Origin: Yeosuana marina
GTDB taxonomy: Bacteria > Bacteroidota > Bacteroidia > Flavobacteriales > Flavobacteriaceae
Direction: 5' to 3'
Length of the DNA stretch: 64,000 nucleotides
Assembly (NCBI RefSeq): GCF_011762485.1
Contig: NZ_JAAKGI010000014.1
Coordinates: 44,362 to 108,361 of the forward strand
The notes below the pieces were generated by a model, which was given only the letters and a program-made list of their open reading frames with translations, did no database searches and was not told the origin of the DNA. A program made the translations under genes and the position numbers. Every line of letters starts with the position of its first letter. Position 1 is the stretch's first letter. Below are positions 53,991-63,915 of the stretch, piece after piece.

Positions 53991-54680
53991 TTAGAAATTA
54001 GGACTAAAATCTGACTCCTTATAAAAGGCATCTAATATTTTAATAACGTCATCTTCAGTATCAACTATATGTATAAGATCTAAATCTTTATCGCTAATAT
54101 TTCCAAATTTTGCTAATAATGTTGATTTAATCCAATCAAATAATCCTTCCCAAAAATCAGTTCCCACTAAAATAATAGGGAATTTTTCAATTTTATGTGT
54201 TTGTATTAACGTGATGGCTTCAAATAATTCATCAAGTGTTCCAAAGCCTCCAGGCATAACAACAAAACCTTGAGAATATTTTACAAACATCACTTTTCTA
54301 ACAAAGAAATAATCGAAATCCAAACTTTTATCAGAATCTATATAAGGGTTATCATGTTGTTCGAAAGGTAATTCAATATTTAAACCTACCGATGTTCCTC
54401 CACCTAAGTGGGCTCCTTTATTACCCGCTTCCATAATACCTGGACCACCACCAGTAATCACACCATAGCCAGATTCTACAATTTTTTTAGCTATTTTTTC
54501 AGTTAGCTGATAATATTTGTCTTGAGGTTTTGTTCTAGCGGACCCAAAAATTGAAACACATGGACCAATTTTACTCATTTTTTCAAAACCACTAACAAAT
54601 TCGCCCATAATTTTAAATATGGCCCATGAATCATTAGTTTTTACTTCGTTCCATCCTTTTGGATGCTGTTCGTGTATCAT
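53991..54680 (-). CDS. LOG-family protein (TIGR00730, nucleoside 5'-monophosphate phosphoribohydrolase-like)
   Basis: A 229-residue Rossmann-fold protein of the LOG/'lysine decarboxylase-like' family. The motifs GGGPGIMEAGNKGA and VVMPGGFGTLDELFEAITL (the PGGxGTxxE signature) are intact. Characterised members release the base from cytokinin ribotides or other nucleoside monophosphates; lysine decarboxylase activity is a historical misnomer. The N-terminal ~45 residues (PKGWNEVKTNDSWAIFKIM) match the longer bacterial subfamily. It is 26 bp downstream of uvrA on the same strand. Confidence 0.9.
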   Translation of the reverse strand: MIHEQHPKGWNEVKTNDSWAIFKIMGEFVSGFEKMSKIGPCVSIFGSARTKPQDKYYQLTEKIAKKIVESGYGVITGGGPGIMEAGNKGAHLGGGTSVGLNIELPFEQHDNPYIDSDKSLDFDYFFVRKVMFVKYSQGFVVMPGGFGTLDELFEAITLIQTHKIEKFPIILVGTDFWEGLFDWIKSTLLAKFGNISDKDLDLIHIVDTEDDVIKILDAFYKESDFSPNF

Positions 54681-54706
54681 ATATCAAATTAAAATTTAAA
54701 AACCCG

Positions 54707-57538
54707 CTAATTTAATTCTTTTTTTAGGAATTGTGCTGTATAGCTTTTTTTATGTTTAATAATATCTTCTGGTGTGCCCTCAACAATAATTTTGCCGCCA
54801 CCTTTTCCGCCTTCGTAACCAATATCAATAATATGATCAACGGTTTTAATCACATCTAAATTGTGTTCAATAATTAAAACGGTATTACCTTTATTCGCCA
54901 GTTTGTTAAGAACCAACATTAATACGCGAATATCTTCAAAATGTAGGCCGGTTGTAGGTTCATCTAAAATATAAAAGGTATTGCCTGTATCTCGCTTACT
55001 CAATTCTGTTGCCAGTTTGATACGTTGGGCTTCTCCACCCGAAAGGGTAGTACTTTGTTGTCCAAGAGTAATATATCCTAAACCAACGTCTTTAATGGTT
55101 TTAAGTTTGTTGTATATTTTAGGAATATGTTCAAAAAAATCAACCGCTTCATTAATGGTCATGTTTAACACATCGCTAATCGATTTTCCTTTATAGCGAA
55201 TTTCCAAAGTTTCTCGGTTGAAGCGTTTTCCCTGGCAGGTTTCACATTCTACATATACATCTGGAAGAAAATTCATTTCAATAACGCGTAATCCACCTCC
55301 TTGGCAGGTTTCGCAACGACCACCTTTAACATTAAAACTAAACCTACCTGCTTTGTACCCACGAATCATTGCTTCAGGAATTTTAGCAAACAATGCCCTA
55401 ATTTCACTAAATGTTCCCGTATAGGTTACGGGGTTACTTCTTGGTGTTCGTCCAATAGGCGATTGGTTAATATCTATAACTTTGTCAATATGCTCTAAGC
55501 CTTTAATGCTTTTATAAGGCATTGGTTTTTTTACACCGTTAAAATAATGCGCATTTAAAATAGGGTAGAGTGTTTCGTTAATTAATGTCGATTTTCCACT
55601 ACCTGAAACCCCAGTGACTCCAATCATTTTTCCTAAAGGAAACTTAACTGAGACATTTTTTAAATTATTACCTGTACATCCTTTTAGTTCTAAAAATTTC
55701 CCATTGCCTTTCCGACGCTTTTTAGGAATTTCAATATGCTTCGAACCGTTTAAATAATCGGCTGTTAGTGTATGATGGGTTAAAAGTTCTTTTGGTGTAC
55801 CAATACTAATAATTTCACCACCATGTTTTCCAGCTTTCGGACCAATATCGATAACATAATCGGCACGTTCAATCATATCTTTATCATGCTCAACAACAAT
55901 AACAGAGTTGCCAATATCTCTTAATGCTAACAACGAATTGATCAGTTTTTCATTATCGCGTTGGTGCAGGCCGATACTAGGTTCATCTAAAATATATAAT
56001 ACACCAACTAATTGAGAACCAATTTGTGTTGCTAAGCGAATACGCTGTGCTTCACCGCCAGATAATGATTTTGAACTTCTGTTTAATGACAAATAATTTA
56101 ATCCAACATCCAATAAAAATTGTAATCTAGATTTGATTTCTTTAATAACTTCTTCCGCTATTTTAAATTGTTTTTCTGATAGATGATTAGGTAAGTCATT
56201 AAACCAATCGGCTAGTTCTAAAATATCGGTATTAGCAAGTTCTGCTATATTTTTATTGTTTATTTTGAAGTATAGAGATTCTTTTCTCAATCGACTTCCT
56301 TGACATTCTGGACATTCAACTTTATCCATATAGTCTTTAGCCCAACGTTTTAAGGAAGTTGATTCTGCATTTTTATATTGATTTTCAATAAAATTAGCAA
56401 CGCCTTCAAAATCTATTTTATAATCGCGGGTAACCCCTAAGGTTTTACTTTCTACAGAAAACTTTTCATTACCACCGTACAAAATCATTTGTTTTGCTTC
56501 TTCAGGAATATCTTTATATGCATCGGTTAATTTAAAATTGTAACGTTGTGCAATGATTTCAAACTGCTTAAATATCCAACTACTTTTTTCGGGTCCATGT
56601 GGTGCTAATGCACCATTTTTTATAGACAATGTATCATCTGGAATGATTTTCTTTTCGTTAACCTGATAGAGTGTTCCTATGCCGTTACAATTTGGACAAG
56701 CACCTTTAGGAGAATTGAATGAGAAATTATTAGGTTCTGGATTTGGATATGAAATCCCTGAAGACGGACACATCAAATTTCTACTAAAATAACGTGTTTC
56801 CTTGGTGTCTTGGTCAATCACCATAAGCACATCTTCTCCATGATACATAGCGGTGTTTATCGTTTCGGTAAGACGCTTATCTTTATCTGTACTGTCATCA
56901 ATTTTTAAGCGGTCAATTACAATTTCTATATCGTGAGTTTTGTACCGATCTAATTTCATCCCTTTTACAAGATCCTGAATCTCACCATCGGTTCTAACTT
57001 TTACAAAGCCTTGTTTGGCAATTTGCTCAAACAATTCACGATAATGACCTTTACGAGAACGCACAACGGGCGCGAGGATATTGATGCGTTTGCCTTTAAA
57101 ATCGCTTATAATAAGTTCTTTAATTTGCTCATCACTATAACTTACCATTTTGTCTCCAGTGTTGTAACTGTAGGCATCACTGGCACGAGCAAATAACAAA
57201 CGTAGAAAATCATAAATTTCTGTAATGGTTCCAACGGTTGAACGTGGTGATTTACTGGTTGTTTTCTGCTCAATAGCAATAACAGGGGAAAGTCCGTCAA
57301 TTTTATCGACATCAGGACGCTCTAAACTACCTAGAAACTGGCGTGCATACGCTGAAAATGTTTCTATATAGCGACGTTGTCCTTCTGCATAAATCGTATC
57401 AAAAGCAAGAGAAGATTTTCCGCTTCCGGATAAACCTGTAATTACAACAAGTTTTTCGCGAGGAATGGATACATCAATATTCTTAAGATTATGTACTCTG
57501 GCTCCTTTTACTTCAATAAAATCATCAAATTGGCTCAT
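54707..57538 (-). CDS. uvrA: Excinuclease ABC subunit A
   Basis: The damage-recognition ATPase of nucleotide excision repair, working with UvrB and UvrC. About 943 residues from the chosen start. Two ABC ATPase halves are complete: Walker [15 protein letters not shown] and [14 protein letters not shown], with signatures [13 protein letters not shown] and [13 protein letters not shown]. Zinc modules are [16 protein letters not shown], and CETCQGGG...CETCQGKRF. Start: the frame also has an ATG at 57556, but a TACCTTTG -7 box at 57561-57554 would put transcription start downstream of it. [20 protein letters not shown] from 57538 also matches the usual UvrA N-terminus. It is divergent from the gene at 57679. 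Confidence 0.95.
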   Translation of the reverse strand: MSQFDDFIEVKGARVHNLKNIDVSIPREKLVVITGLSGSGKSSLAFDTIYAEGQRRYIETFSAYARQFLGSLERPDVDKIDGLSPVIAIEQKTTSKSPRSTVGTITEIYDFLRLLFARASDAYSYNTGDKMVSYSDEQIKELIISDFKGKRINILAPVVRSRKGHYRELFEQIAKQGFVKVRTDGEIQDLVKGMKLDRYKTHDIEIVIDRLKIDDSTDKDKRLTETINTAMYHGEDVLMVIDQDTKETRYFSRNLMCPSSGISYPNPEPNNFSFNSPKGACPNCNGIGTLYQVNEKKIIPDDTLSIKNGALAPHGPEKSSWIFKQFEIIAQRYNFKLTDAYKDIPEEAKQMILYGGNEKFSVESKTLGVTRDYKIDFEGVANFIENQYKNAESTSLKRWAKDYMDKVECPECQGSRLRKESLYFKINNKNIAELANTDILELADWFNDLPNHLSEKQFKIAEEVIKEIKSRLQFLLDVGLNYLSLNRSSKSLSGGEAQRIRLATQIGSQLVGVLYILDEPSIGLHQRDNEKLINSLLALRDIGNSVIVVEHDKDMIERADYVIDIGPKAGKHGGEIISIGTPKELLTHHTLTADYLNGSKHIEIPKKRRKGNGKFLELKGCTGNNLKNVSVKFPLGKMIGVTGVSGSGKSTLINETLYPILNAHYFNGVKKPMPYKSIKGLEHIDKVIDINQSPIGRTPRSNPVTYTGTFSEIRALFAKIPEAMIRGYKAGRFSFNVKGGRCETCQGGGLRVIEMNFLPDVYVECETCQGKRFNRETLEIRYKGKSISDVLNMTINEAVDFFEHIPKIYNKLKTIKDVGLGYITLGQQSTTLSGGEAQRIKLATELSKRDTGNTFYILDEPTTGLHFEDIRVLMLVLNKLANKGNTVLIIEHNLDVIKTVDHIIDIGYEGGKGGGKIIVEGTPEDIIKHKKSYTAQFLKKELN

Positions 57539-57553
57539 AAATTGGCAAAAGTG

Positions 57554-57561
57554 CAAAGGTA
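57554..57561 (-). promoter_or_regulatory. -7 box of uvrA
   Basis: On the minus strand this reads TACCTTTG, matching TAnnTTTG, 16 bp before the preferred ATG at 57538. It overlaps the alternative ATG at 57556, which argues against that start. No -33 TTG was found at 17-23 nt. Confidence 0.42.
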
Positions 57562-57678
57562 CAATTTTAGTTGTTAAATTCTTGTGAAGTTTTATTGATG
57601 ATTAGCAATTAATACAACGAATGATTATTTTCGTTATCTGATTACATTTACTCAGAATACAATTTTAAAATAACGACA

Positions 57679-58203
57679 ATGAAATTATTAGGAATAGGTT
57701 CAAGAATTAATCATCCAGACTATGGAAAGGGTGTTGTAACCAACGTAACATCACAACATTATTGGGTTACATTTATTGAAAACGGACTAGAAACCATTGA
57801 TTTAGATAGTGAATTTGAAATCATTGAAGCGGCTGACGATGATGTTGATACGGTTAGTTTTTTTGATGTAGAAAGTAGTCTAAAAGAGATATTAAGAAAA
57901 TGGAGTGATGTTTCTGAAGTTGTTCCAATAGCCGATAAATGGAAAGGAGGAAAGCTTGTTTTAGAGCCAGGAGATACGAACTTAAAGTCTAGTGAAATTC
58001 CAATTGATACTTTTTTTCATAAAATAACGATGGTTAGAGATCGATTGCGTGTTATGGAGCAAAAAATTAACTCCAGTAATCTTGAAGAACAGGAAAAAAT
58101 TGATTTGCAACAATATATTACGCGTTCTTACGGAAGTTTAACAACGTTTAATGTTTTGTTTAAATTGAAAACCCAAAACTTTGTTGGGCAGAAATCGAGT
58201 TGA
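57679..58203 (+). CDS. Hypothetical protein with UvrD/PcrA-tail-like SH3 fold
   Basis: A 174-residue cytosolic protein without a recognised family. Its first ~45 residues (IGSRINHPDYGKGVVTNVTS, then a hydrophobic strand pair) closely resemble the small Tudor/SH3-like module at the C-terminus of UvrD/PcrA helicases, which contacts RNA polymerase. The middle is acidic (AADDDVDTVSFFD), and the C-terminal part (about 110-160) is helical. It is encoded divergently from uvrA with a 140-bp gap. A role connected with transcription or repair is possible but is only inference. Confidence 0.65.
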   Translation: MKLLGIGSRINHPDYGKGVVTNVTSQHYWVTFIENGLETIDLDSEFEIIEAADDDVDTVSFFDVESSLKEILRKWSDVSEVVPIADKWKGGKLVLEPGDTNLKSSEIPIDTFFHKITMVRDRLRVMEQKINSSNLEEQEKIDLQQYITRSYGSLTTFNVLFKLKTQNFVGQKSS

Positions 58204-58218
58204 TTAAACGGTTTCTAA

Positions 58219-58941
58219 TCAAATTTGTTTGGTGCCTATAATATTTGTAATATCAATTCCTAAAAAGAAAATATTATGAAATGTTGGTAGGATAGCACCA
58301 CTTTTTGTAGTTGTCCAGTTTGACCATGATGCCTCTAAGCCTTTTATTGGTATGATAGATACCCACATTTTAAAACTTGTTGGTTTTCCATTGTCATCAA
58401 ATAGCCAAAGGTAGGAATCTCCAGGTGTTGAGCCTCCGGATGTGTAGGTAACCAATAATCCTGAGTTACCATTTTTTAAGGTTACATGCCTGCGTTCTGT
58501 ACCAGTATCAAACACTTTATAAGGAGCTACTAACCAAAAGGAATCATTATTAAAATAGGAAATTGCCTTATCAATAAGCTCTTCTCCCATATCCCCTTTA
58601 ACCATAAATCCATGAACTGACGCTTTATTTAAATCTGTATTATTGAAGTCCAAATCAACTTTATAATCTTCCCAGTAAACAGAACAGGTGTTTTTAGATT
58701 TTTTCCATTTATAGTGATGTGACTTCTTAAATGTCCATTCTAAATAATTGGTGCTGTCATAAGCTTTATAATTTAAGGCATCTAGCATTTTGTAAGCTAA
58801 GGCATCAGCTTTGGCCCCTTGTTCTCCAATGGGCAAATCCTCATTATATTTAATAAAAACAAACACAAAAAATAAAATGCTAGGGAGTGTTAAAAACACA
58901 ATCAATCCAGAAATTATTTTAAATGTTTTTTTTGTTTTCAT
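58219..58941 (-). CDS. Hypothetical exported or membrane-anchored protein
   Basis: About 240 residues from the ATG at 58941 (MKTKKTFK), which places the hydrophobic helix IISGLIVFLTLPSILFFVFV near the N-terminus; an upstream ATG at 58959 adds six residues. The rest is a soluble, probably periplasmic, beta-rich domain with many Trp and Tyr (NYLEWTFKKSHHYKWKKSKN, NDSFWLVAPYKVFD, GDSYLWLFDDNGKPTSFKMW). The pattern of long strands with aromatic residues recalls LolA-like or lipid-binding folds, but no family assignment is safe. It is between a convergent gene and a gamma-glutamyltransferase gene on the same strand. Confidence 0.65.
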   Translation of the reverse strand: MKTKKTFKIISGLIVFLTLPSILFFVFVFIKYNEDLPIGEQGAKADALAYKMLDALNYKAYDSTNYLEWTFKKSHHYKWKKSKNTCSVYWEDYKVDLDFNNTDLNKASVHGFMVKGDMGEELIDKAISYFNNDSFWLVAPYKVFDTGTERRHVTLKNGNSGLLVTYTSGGSTPGDSYLWLFDDNGKPTSFKMWVSIIPIKGLEASWSNWTTTKSGAILPTFHNIFFLGIDITNIIGTKQI

Positions 58942-59028
58942 AACCTGCTTCACTAGCAATTATAATAATAATGCGTTGTTTATCAGGGCTAAAATATTAA
59001 ATAGAATTGATTCAATTGCGCAAATAGA

Positions 59029-60720
59029 TTAAAAACCGACAGCCGCATCATCCCCTCGATGATCTGCACCACCTTCAAGCCGTTTATCGTTTAAAACAAG
59101 GATTCCATCTACTTTACCAATAACAGGTGAGTCTTTTTCATTCACAGAGTATCCTCGGTTTTCAAGTTCTTTAATTAAATTTTTATCAAAAGAATGTGGT
59201 TCCATTTGAATAACATCTGGCAACCATTGATGATGAAATCTAGGCGCATCAACTGCCTCTTGCATTGTCATATTGAATTCATGAACATTCAAGATAGTTT
59301 GCAAAACTGAGGTTATAATCGTTGACCCTCCAGGTGTTCCGACTGACATGAATAAATCTCCATTTTTTTCAACAATTGTTGGTGTCATAGAGCTTAACAT
59401 TCTTTTCTCTGGAGCAATGCTATTGGCTTCAGCACCTATTAATCCAAACATGTTTGGTACTCCTGGTTTACTGCTAAAATCATCCATTTCATTATTTAAG
59501 AAAAAGCCGAGTTCAGAACAGTATAATTTTGAACCATAAGCGCCATTTAATGTTGTAGTAACGGAAATGGCATTACCCAACTGATCGATTATGGAATAAT
59601 GGGTCGTTTCGTTACTTTCAACAACTTCAATATTACCATGAGATACACTTGAAGAAGGCGTAGCTTTATCAAAAGAAAAATCAGACATCCTTGATTTTAA
59701 ATAGGCATCACTGATAAGCTGGTCCGTTGGAATTGATACAAAGTCCGGATCTCCCAAGTAATAACTTCTATCGGCATAAGCACGTCGCTCAGCTTCTGTA
59801 ATCACTTGAATAGCTTTTAAAGAATTATGTCCGTATTCACTTAGATTATAAGGCTCTATCATTTTCATAATTTGTGCTAAACAAATACCACCACTAGAAG
59901 GGGGAGACATGGAGATTACTTTTAAGTCATCATAACTAAATGTAATCGGCTTTCTCCATTTTGCTTGGTATTTTGCTAAATCGTCTTCAGTAATAATACC
60001 TCCGTGCTCATGTATAAATTTAACCAGTATTTTAGCTGTTTCTCCTTTATAAAATTCATCTCGGCCATTTTTTAGTATACGTTCTAAAGTGTTGGCTAAT
60101 GCAGGATATTTTATCGTGTCATTTTCTTTCCAGACTTTATAAAATAATAATGAGTCATTATTTACTAAACGAAATTGATCTTGATAATGATTCAACCTTT
60201 TAGCTTGATTTTTAGTTACAACTACGCCTTTTTTAGCAAGAGCAATTACAGGTTCTAAAATATCTTTTATAGGTAAGTTTCCAAATTTTTCATGAACATC
60301 AAACAGTCCGGCAATACTTCCGGGTACACCAATGGCTAAGGACCCAAGAGTGCTCTTTTTAGGAATTACTTCACCAGATTCGTCTAAATACATATTTTTT
60401 GTAGCTGCTAGTGGTGCTTTTTCTCGGTAATCCAAACCACCAACAGTGCCGTTAGATTGTCTGTATACCATAAAGCCGCCTCCACCAAGATTTCCAGCAA
60501 ACGGATAGGACACCGCTAAAGCCAATCCTGTTCCAACCATAGCATCAAAGGCATTACCACCTTTTTTTAAAATATCAGCCCCAATTTGTGAGGCTTCAAC
60601 ACGCGCAGAAACCACCATTGCCTTATTGGAAACAAGACCTCTTTTGCTTATTGTTTCAGTATTCTTTTTACAAGAAAAGCATATAAAAGCTAGTAATAGG
60701 ATATAAAAAATCTTTTTCAT
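59029..60720 (-). CDS. ggt: Gamma-glutamyltransferase (lipoprotein)
   Basis: Hydrolyses or transfers the gamma-glutamyl group of glutathione and related peptides, in the periplasm. The 563-residue protein carries a lipobox (LLAFICFSC, Cys17), AxNPxAxA-like GNAFDAMVGTGLALAV, NLGGGGFMVYR, and the self-cleavage site ESNETTHYS, in which T372 becomes the N-terminal nucleophile of the small subunit. GTPGGSTIITSVLQ near the C-terminus binds substrate. Its start overlaps the acpH stop by 4 nt, so the two are coupled. Confidence 0.93.
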   Translation of the reverse strand: MKKIFYILLLAFICFSCKKNTETISKRGLVSNKAMVVSARVEASQIGADILKKGGNAFDAMVGTGLALAVSYPFAGNLGGGGFMVYRQSNGTVGGLDYREKAPLAATKNMYLDESGEVIPKKSTLGSLAIGVPGSIAGLFDVHEKFGNLPIKDILEPVIALAKKGVVVTKNQAKRLNHYQDQFRLVNNDSLLFYKVWKENDTIKYPALANTLERILKNGRDEFYKGETAKILVKFIHEHGGIITEDDLAKYQAKWRKPITFSYDDLKVISMSPPSSGGICLAQIMKMIEPYNLSEYGHNSLKAIQVITEAERRAYADRSYYLGDPDFVSIPTDQLISDAYLKSRMSDFSFDKATPSSSVSHGNIEVVESNETTHYSIIDQLGNAISVTTTLNGAYGSKLYCSELGFFLNNEMDDFSSKPGVPNMFGLIGAEANSIAPEKRMLSSMTPTIVEKNGDLFMSVGTPGGSTIITSVLQTILNVHEFNMTMQEAVDAPRFHHQWLPDVIQMEPHSFDKNLIKELENRGYSVNEKDSPVIGKVDGILVLNDKRLEGGADHRGDDAAVGF

Positions 60721-61322
60721 TGTGTATTGTTTTTAAGTTCTATTTCTTTTAATTTTTGTTTTGAAAAAACGATGAGTTCTTCAAAAAAAAGAGTGAATTC
60801 ATTTTCAAAATCTTTATAAAATTCTTCCAGTTCATTCACCGCTTCATTCATACTTGATCTATTTTTGGTACGTCTGTTCATACCTTCTAAAGCTCTGGAA
60901 ATGCCATCAATTGAGGCATAACTTACCAACCAATTATCAGCCATCATGTACGGCATCATTTTTTGAATTCGTAAAGGTAGTAGGTCATAATGGTCTTCAA
61001 GAGAATCATAAAAAGCGTCAACATATGTTTCTAAAGGAATAGGAGAATAGTTACTCCAGTTTTTAGCCAAAAAATGATCATAAAGCATATCAACGATTAT
61101 CCCAGAATAATGACTGTATTTTTCGTGTAATCTTTTGGTGCTTTTTCTAACTGTTTGATGAGCATCTGTAAAAGTATCAATATTTCTATGCAATAAAATA
61201 CCTATTTGAATCTCCTTTGGGTATTTTTTATAATCTTTTCCTTTAATACCATCGGCTATAAAATTCCCAATAGTTACAAGGTCACTTTCACCAGATAGAT
61301 AAATGTGTGCTAAGTAATTCAT
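60717..61322 (-). CDS. acpH: ACP phosphodiesterase
   Basis: Removes 4'-phosphopantetheine from holo-acyl carrier protein. The 201-residue protein starts NYLAHIYLSGESDLVTIGNF with the first metal-binding His and the conserved ADGIKGKDY, followed by LLHRNIDTFTDAH and VDMLYDHFLAKNW, all AcpH (DUF479) signatures of an HD-like metal hydrolase. It is the first gene of an acpH-ggt pair and is divergent from glmM. Confidence 0.9.
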   Translation of the reverse strand: MNYLAHIYLSGESDLVTIGNFIADGIKGKDYKKYPKEIQIGILLHRNIDTFTDAHQTVRKSTKRLHEKYSHYSGIIVDMLYDHFLAKNWSNYSPIPLETYVDAFYDSLEDHYDLLPLRIQKMMPYMMADNWLVSYASIDGISRALEGMNRRTKNRSSMNEAVNELEEFYKDFENEFTLFFEELIVFSKQKLKEIELKNNTQ

Positions 61323-61427
61323 TGGCGTAATTTACAAATTCAAAAGGAAGATATGTATTTTAGCTTTAAAAATATTCCATTAAACATTTTTTAAAGTTTA
61401 TTAAAATGCATGCTGAAAAAAAATATG

Positions 61428-61435
61428 TAGGTTTG
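61428..61435 (+). promoter_or_regulatory. Possible -7 box of glmM
   Basis: TAGGTTTG matches TAnnTTTG 17 bp before the glmM ATG. No -33 TTG is seen at a good distance. Confidence 0.38.
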
Positions 61436-61452
61436 TTAAAAATTCAAAAATA

Positions 61453-62838
61453 ATGACATTAATAAAATCAATTTCAGGAATTAGAGGAACTATTGGAGGT
61501 CAAGTAGGAGACAACCTAACACCCATTGATGCTGTTAAATTTGCGTCGGCTTACGGAACTTGGATTATGCAACAACGTGACAAAGAAGATTATAAAGTGG
61601 TTGTTGGTAGAGATGCGAGAATTTCTGGTAAAATGATTCAGAATTTAGTTATGAATACCTTAATCGGAATGGGGATTCATGTTGTTGATTTAGGTTTATC
61701 TACAACACCTACTGTTGAGTTGGCTGTACCTATGGAGCATGCAGACGGTGGTATTATACTAACAGCGAGTCATAATCCAAAGCAATGGAATGCTCTAAAA
61801 CTTTTAAATCATAAAGGTGAATTTTTGGATGGTGAAGAAGGGGCCAAAATTTTAGAAATAGCTGAAAGCGATTCAATGAGTTTCGCAGATGTTGATAGTT
61901 TAGGAAAAATTACTAAAAATCAAGCTTACATCGATTTACATATTATTGAAGTGCTAGATTTACAATTAGTAAACGTTAAAGCTATTGAACATGCACGTTT
62001 TAGAGTAGTAGTAGATGGTGTGAATTCTACTGGCGGTATTGCTATTCCATTGCTTTTAGAACGCTTAGGAGTCGATGTTATTAAATTATACTGTGAACCT
62101 AATGGGCAGTTTCCACATAATCCAGAGCCTTTAAAAGAGCATTTAACAGATTTATCGGAAGCGGTTAAAAAACATAAAGCTGATTTTGGAATTGTAGTAG
62201 ACCCCGATGTTGATAGATTAGCTTTTATGGACGAAAATGGCGAGATGTTTGGCGAAGAATATACTTTGGTGGCATGTGCTGATTATGTATTGAGCAGAAC
62301 ACCAGGAAATACCGTAAGCAATATGAGTTCAACTAGAGCACTGAAAGATGTTACTGAAAAACATGGCGGAACCTATGAAGCGAGTGCCGTCGGCGAAGTA
62401 AATGTGGTAAAGTTGATGAAGAAAAACAAGGTGGTTATTGGAGGTGAAGGTAACGGAGGTATTATTTATCCGGAGTCACATTACGGTAGAGATGCTCTTG
62501 TTGGTGTCGCATTATTTTTAAGTTTATTGGCTGATAAGCAAATGAAAGTTAGTGAGCTTAGAAAAACCTATCCGAACTATTTTATGAGTAAAAAGAAGAT
62601 AGAATTGACAGCTGGTTTGGATGTAGATGGTATTTTAAAGGAAATAGAGAAACGTTACCAAAACGAGCAATTGATCACCATTGATGGCGTGAAAATTGAT
62701 TTTCCTGAAAGTTGGGTGCATTTGCGTAAAAGTAATACTGAACCCATTATTAGAATTTACACCGAAGCAAAATCGCAACAAGAAGCCGATACGTTGGCTG
62801 ATACATTTATAGAAGAGATAAAAAAAGTCAAGCTTTAG
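61453..62838 (+). CDS. glmM: Phosphoglucosamine mutase
   Basis: Interconverts glucosamine 6-phosphate and glucosamine 1-phosphate on the way to UDP-GlcNAc, the precursor of peptidoglycan and LPS. The 461-residue alpha-D-phosphohexomutase starts ISGIRGTIGG. The active-site phosphoserine is in LTASHNPKQWNALK, the metal loop is VDPDVDRLAF, sugar binding is GGEGNGGIIYPESH and phosphate binding is RKSNTEPIIRIY. Flavobacterial proteins of this kind are usually named GlmM, though specificity for mannose or glucose phosphates cannot be excluded from sequence. The ATP-grasp gene starts 3 nt downstream. Confidence 0.85.
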   Translation: MTLIKSISGIRGTIGGQVGDNLTPIDAVKFASAYGTWIMQQRDKEDYKVVVGRDARISGKMIQNLVMNTLIGMGIHVVDLGLSTTPTVELAVPMEHADGGIILTASHNPKQWNALKLLNHKGEFLDGEEGAKILEIAESDSMSFADVDSLGKITKNQAYIDLHIIEVLDLQLVNVKAIEHARFRVVVDGVNSTGGIAIPLLLERLGVDVIKLYCEPNGQFPHNPEPLKEHLTDLSEAVKKHKADFGIVVDPDVDRLAFMDENGEMFGEEYTLVACADYVLSRTPGNTVSNMSSTRALKDVTEKHGGTYEASAVGEVNVVKLMKKNKVVIGGEGNGGIIYPESHYGRDALVGVALFLSLLADKQMKVSELRKTYPNYFMSKKKIELTAGLDVDGILKEIEKRYQNEQLITIDGVKIDFPESWVHLRKSNTEPIIRIYTEAKSQQEADTLADTFIEEIKKVKL

Positions 62839-62841
62839 ATT

Positions 62842-63888
62842 ATGATATCTAAAAGAAGTAAGGAAATACTATTATCTTTTTTGAAAGATAAACACAAAAA
62901 AAAATGGTATAAAATAGTTAAAGAATTTACTAGCCTTTATGTTTCTCAAAAAACATTACCTGTAAATTACATCACAAGTTTGCTTTATCGAAAAAACATC
63001 TCGAATTATAAGGATTATATAAGCTTAAAAGAGAACGAAAAATTATTAGCATGGTCTTATTCACACGCCAAAGAACAAATTGTATTGGTAGAAAATAAAC
63101 TACTGTTTCATGATTTAATAGTCAAAAATAATATATCTACACCTCAAATCATTTTTCATAATTCAAAAAACAAGTTTATTTATAAAAATGATTTTTTTCA
63201 AATAGAGACAAAAAATGATTTTTTTTCTTTTTTAGAAAAAGTTTTTTATGAAATAAAAATTGAACATGTTTTCTGCAAACCTTTAGATGGTTCAATGGGT
63301 AAAAACATTTTCGTTTTAGATAAAAATACATTTCGAGAAACACCAGATAATCTAATTAACTTAGTGTTTTCCAAAGCATTTATATTTCAAGAATTAATCT
63401 TACAACATCAAACTTTAAAAAAGATAAACAATTCTAGTATAAATACTTTAAGGATTGTTGCTTATAAAAACAAAGAAAATAAGGTAAAAATATTATCTGG
63501 ATTTATTAGACTAGGAAGAAAAGGATCAATTGTAGATAATGCACATGCCGGAGGTATTGTAGTCTCATTTAATAAGGAAACAGGTAAGATGCGCCATGAA
63601 GGCTTACAACTAATCTATAATGGGGGAGGTGTTTTTTACAAGCATCCTGATACTGGAATTATTTTTGATAATTTTCAAATACCTTGTTATGATCAAGTTA
63701 AAGAAATAGTTGTTAAAGCTTCTTCTCTATTTAAATTCCCATTATTGGGTTGGGATGTTGCTATAACTCCGGAAGGACCTACAATAGTAGAGGCAAACCA
63801 TGATTTTCATTTATTTTTATCAGATAGAATGGAACACGGTTTAAAAAGAAATCCTACATTTAATAAATTACTTGAGGAATTGCAATAA
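62842..63888 (+). CDS. Sugar-transfer-associated ATP-grasp protein
   Basis: A 348-residue cytosolic protein matching the ATP-grasp family found in capsule and O-antigen loci. Seen: IEHVFCKPLDGSMGKNI in the nucleotide-binding part, SSINTLRIVAYKN, NAHAGGIVVSF and the metal-ligand end LGWDVAITPEGPTIVEANHD. The N-terminal ~110 residues are basic and helical. Such enzymes are thought to attach amino-acid-like groups to sugars; the substrate is not known. The gene is visibly more AT rich than glmM, with many A and T runs (for example 63190-63240), which may mean later acquisition. It converges with the acyltransferase gene. Confidence 0.8.
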   Translation: MISKRSKEILLSFLKDKHKKKWYKIVKEFTSLYVSQKTLPVNYITSLLYRKNISNYKDYISLKENEKLLAWSYSHAKEQIVLVENKLLFHDLIVKNNISTPQIIFHNSKNKFIYKNDFFQIETKNDFFSFLEKVFYEIKIEHVFCKPLDGSMGKNIFVLDKNTFRETPDNLINLVFSKAFIFQELILQHQTLKKINNSSINTLRIVAYKNKENKVKILSGFIRLGRKGSIVDNAHAGGIVVSFNKETGKMRHEGLQLIYNGGGVFYKHPDTGIIFDNFQIPCYDQVKEIVVKASSLFKFPLLGWDVAITPEGPTIVEANHDFHLFLSDRMEHGLKRNPTFNKLLEELQ

Positions 63889-63915
63889 ATTAATTTATTA
63901 CTTCTTCTTGTGTTT

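Noticed and set aside
57539..57556. Upstream ATG giving UvrA six extra residues
   Set aside because: The extra residues do not resemble UvrA, and a TAnnTTTG box overlaps this ATG, so transcription should begin downstream of it.
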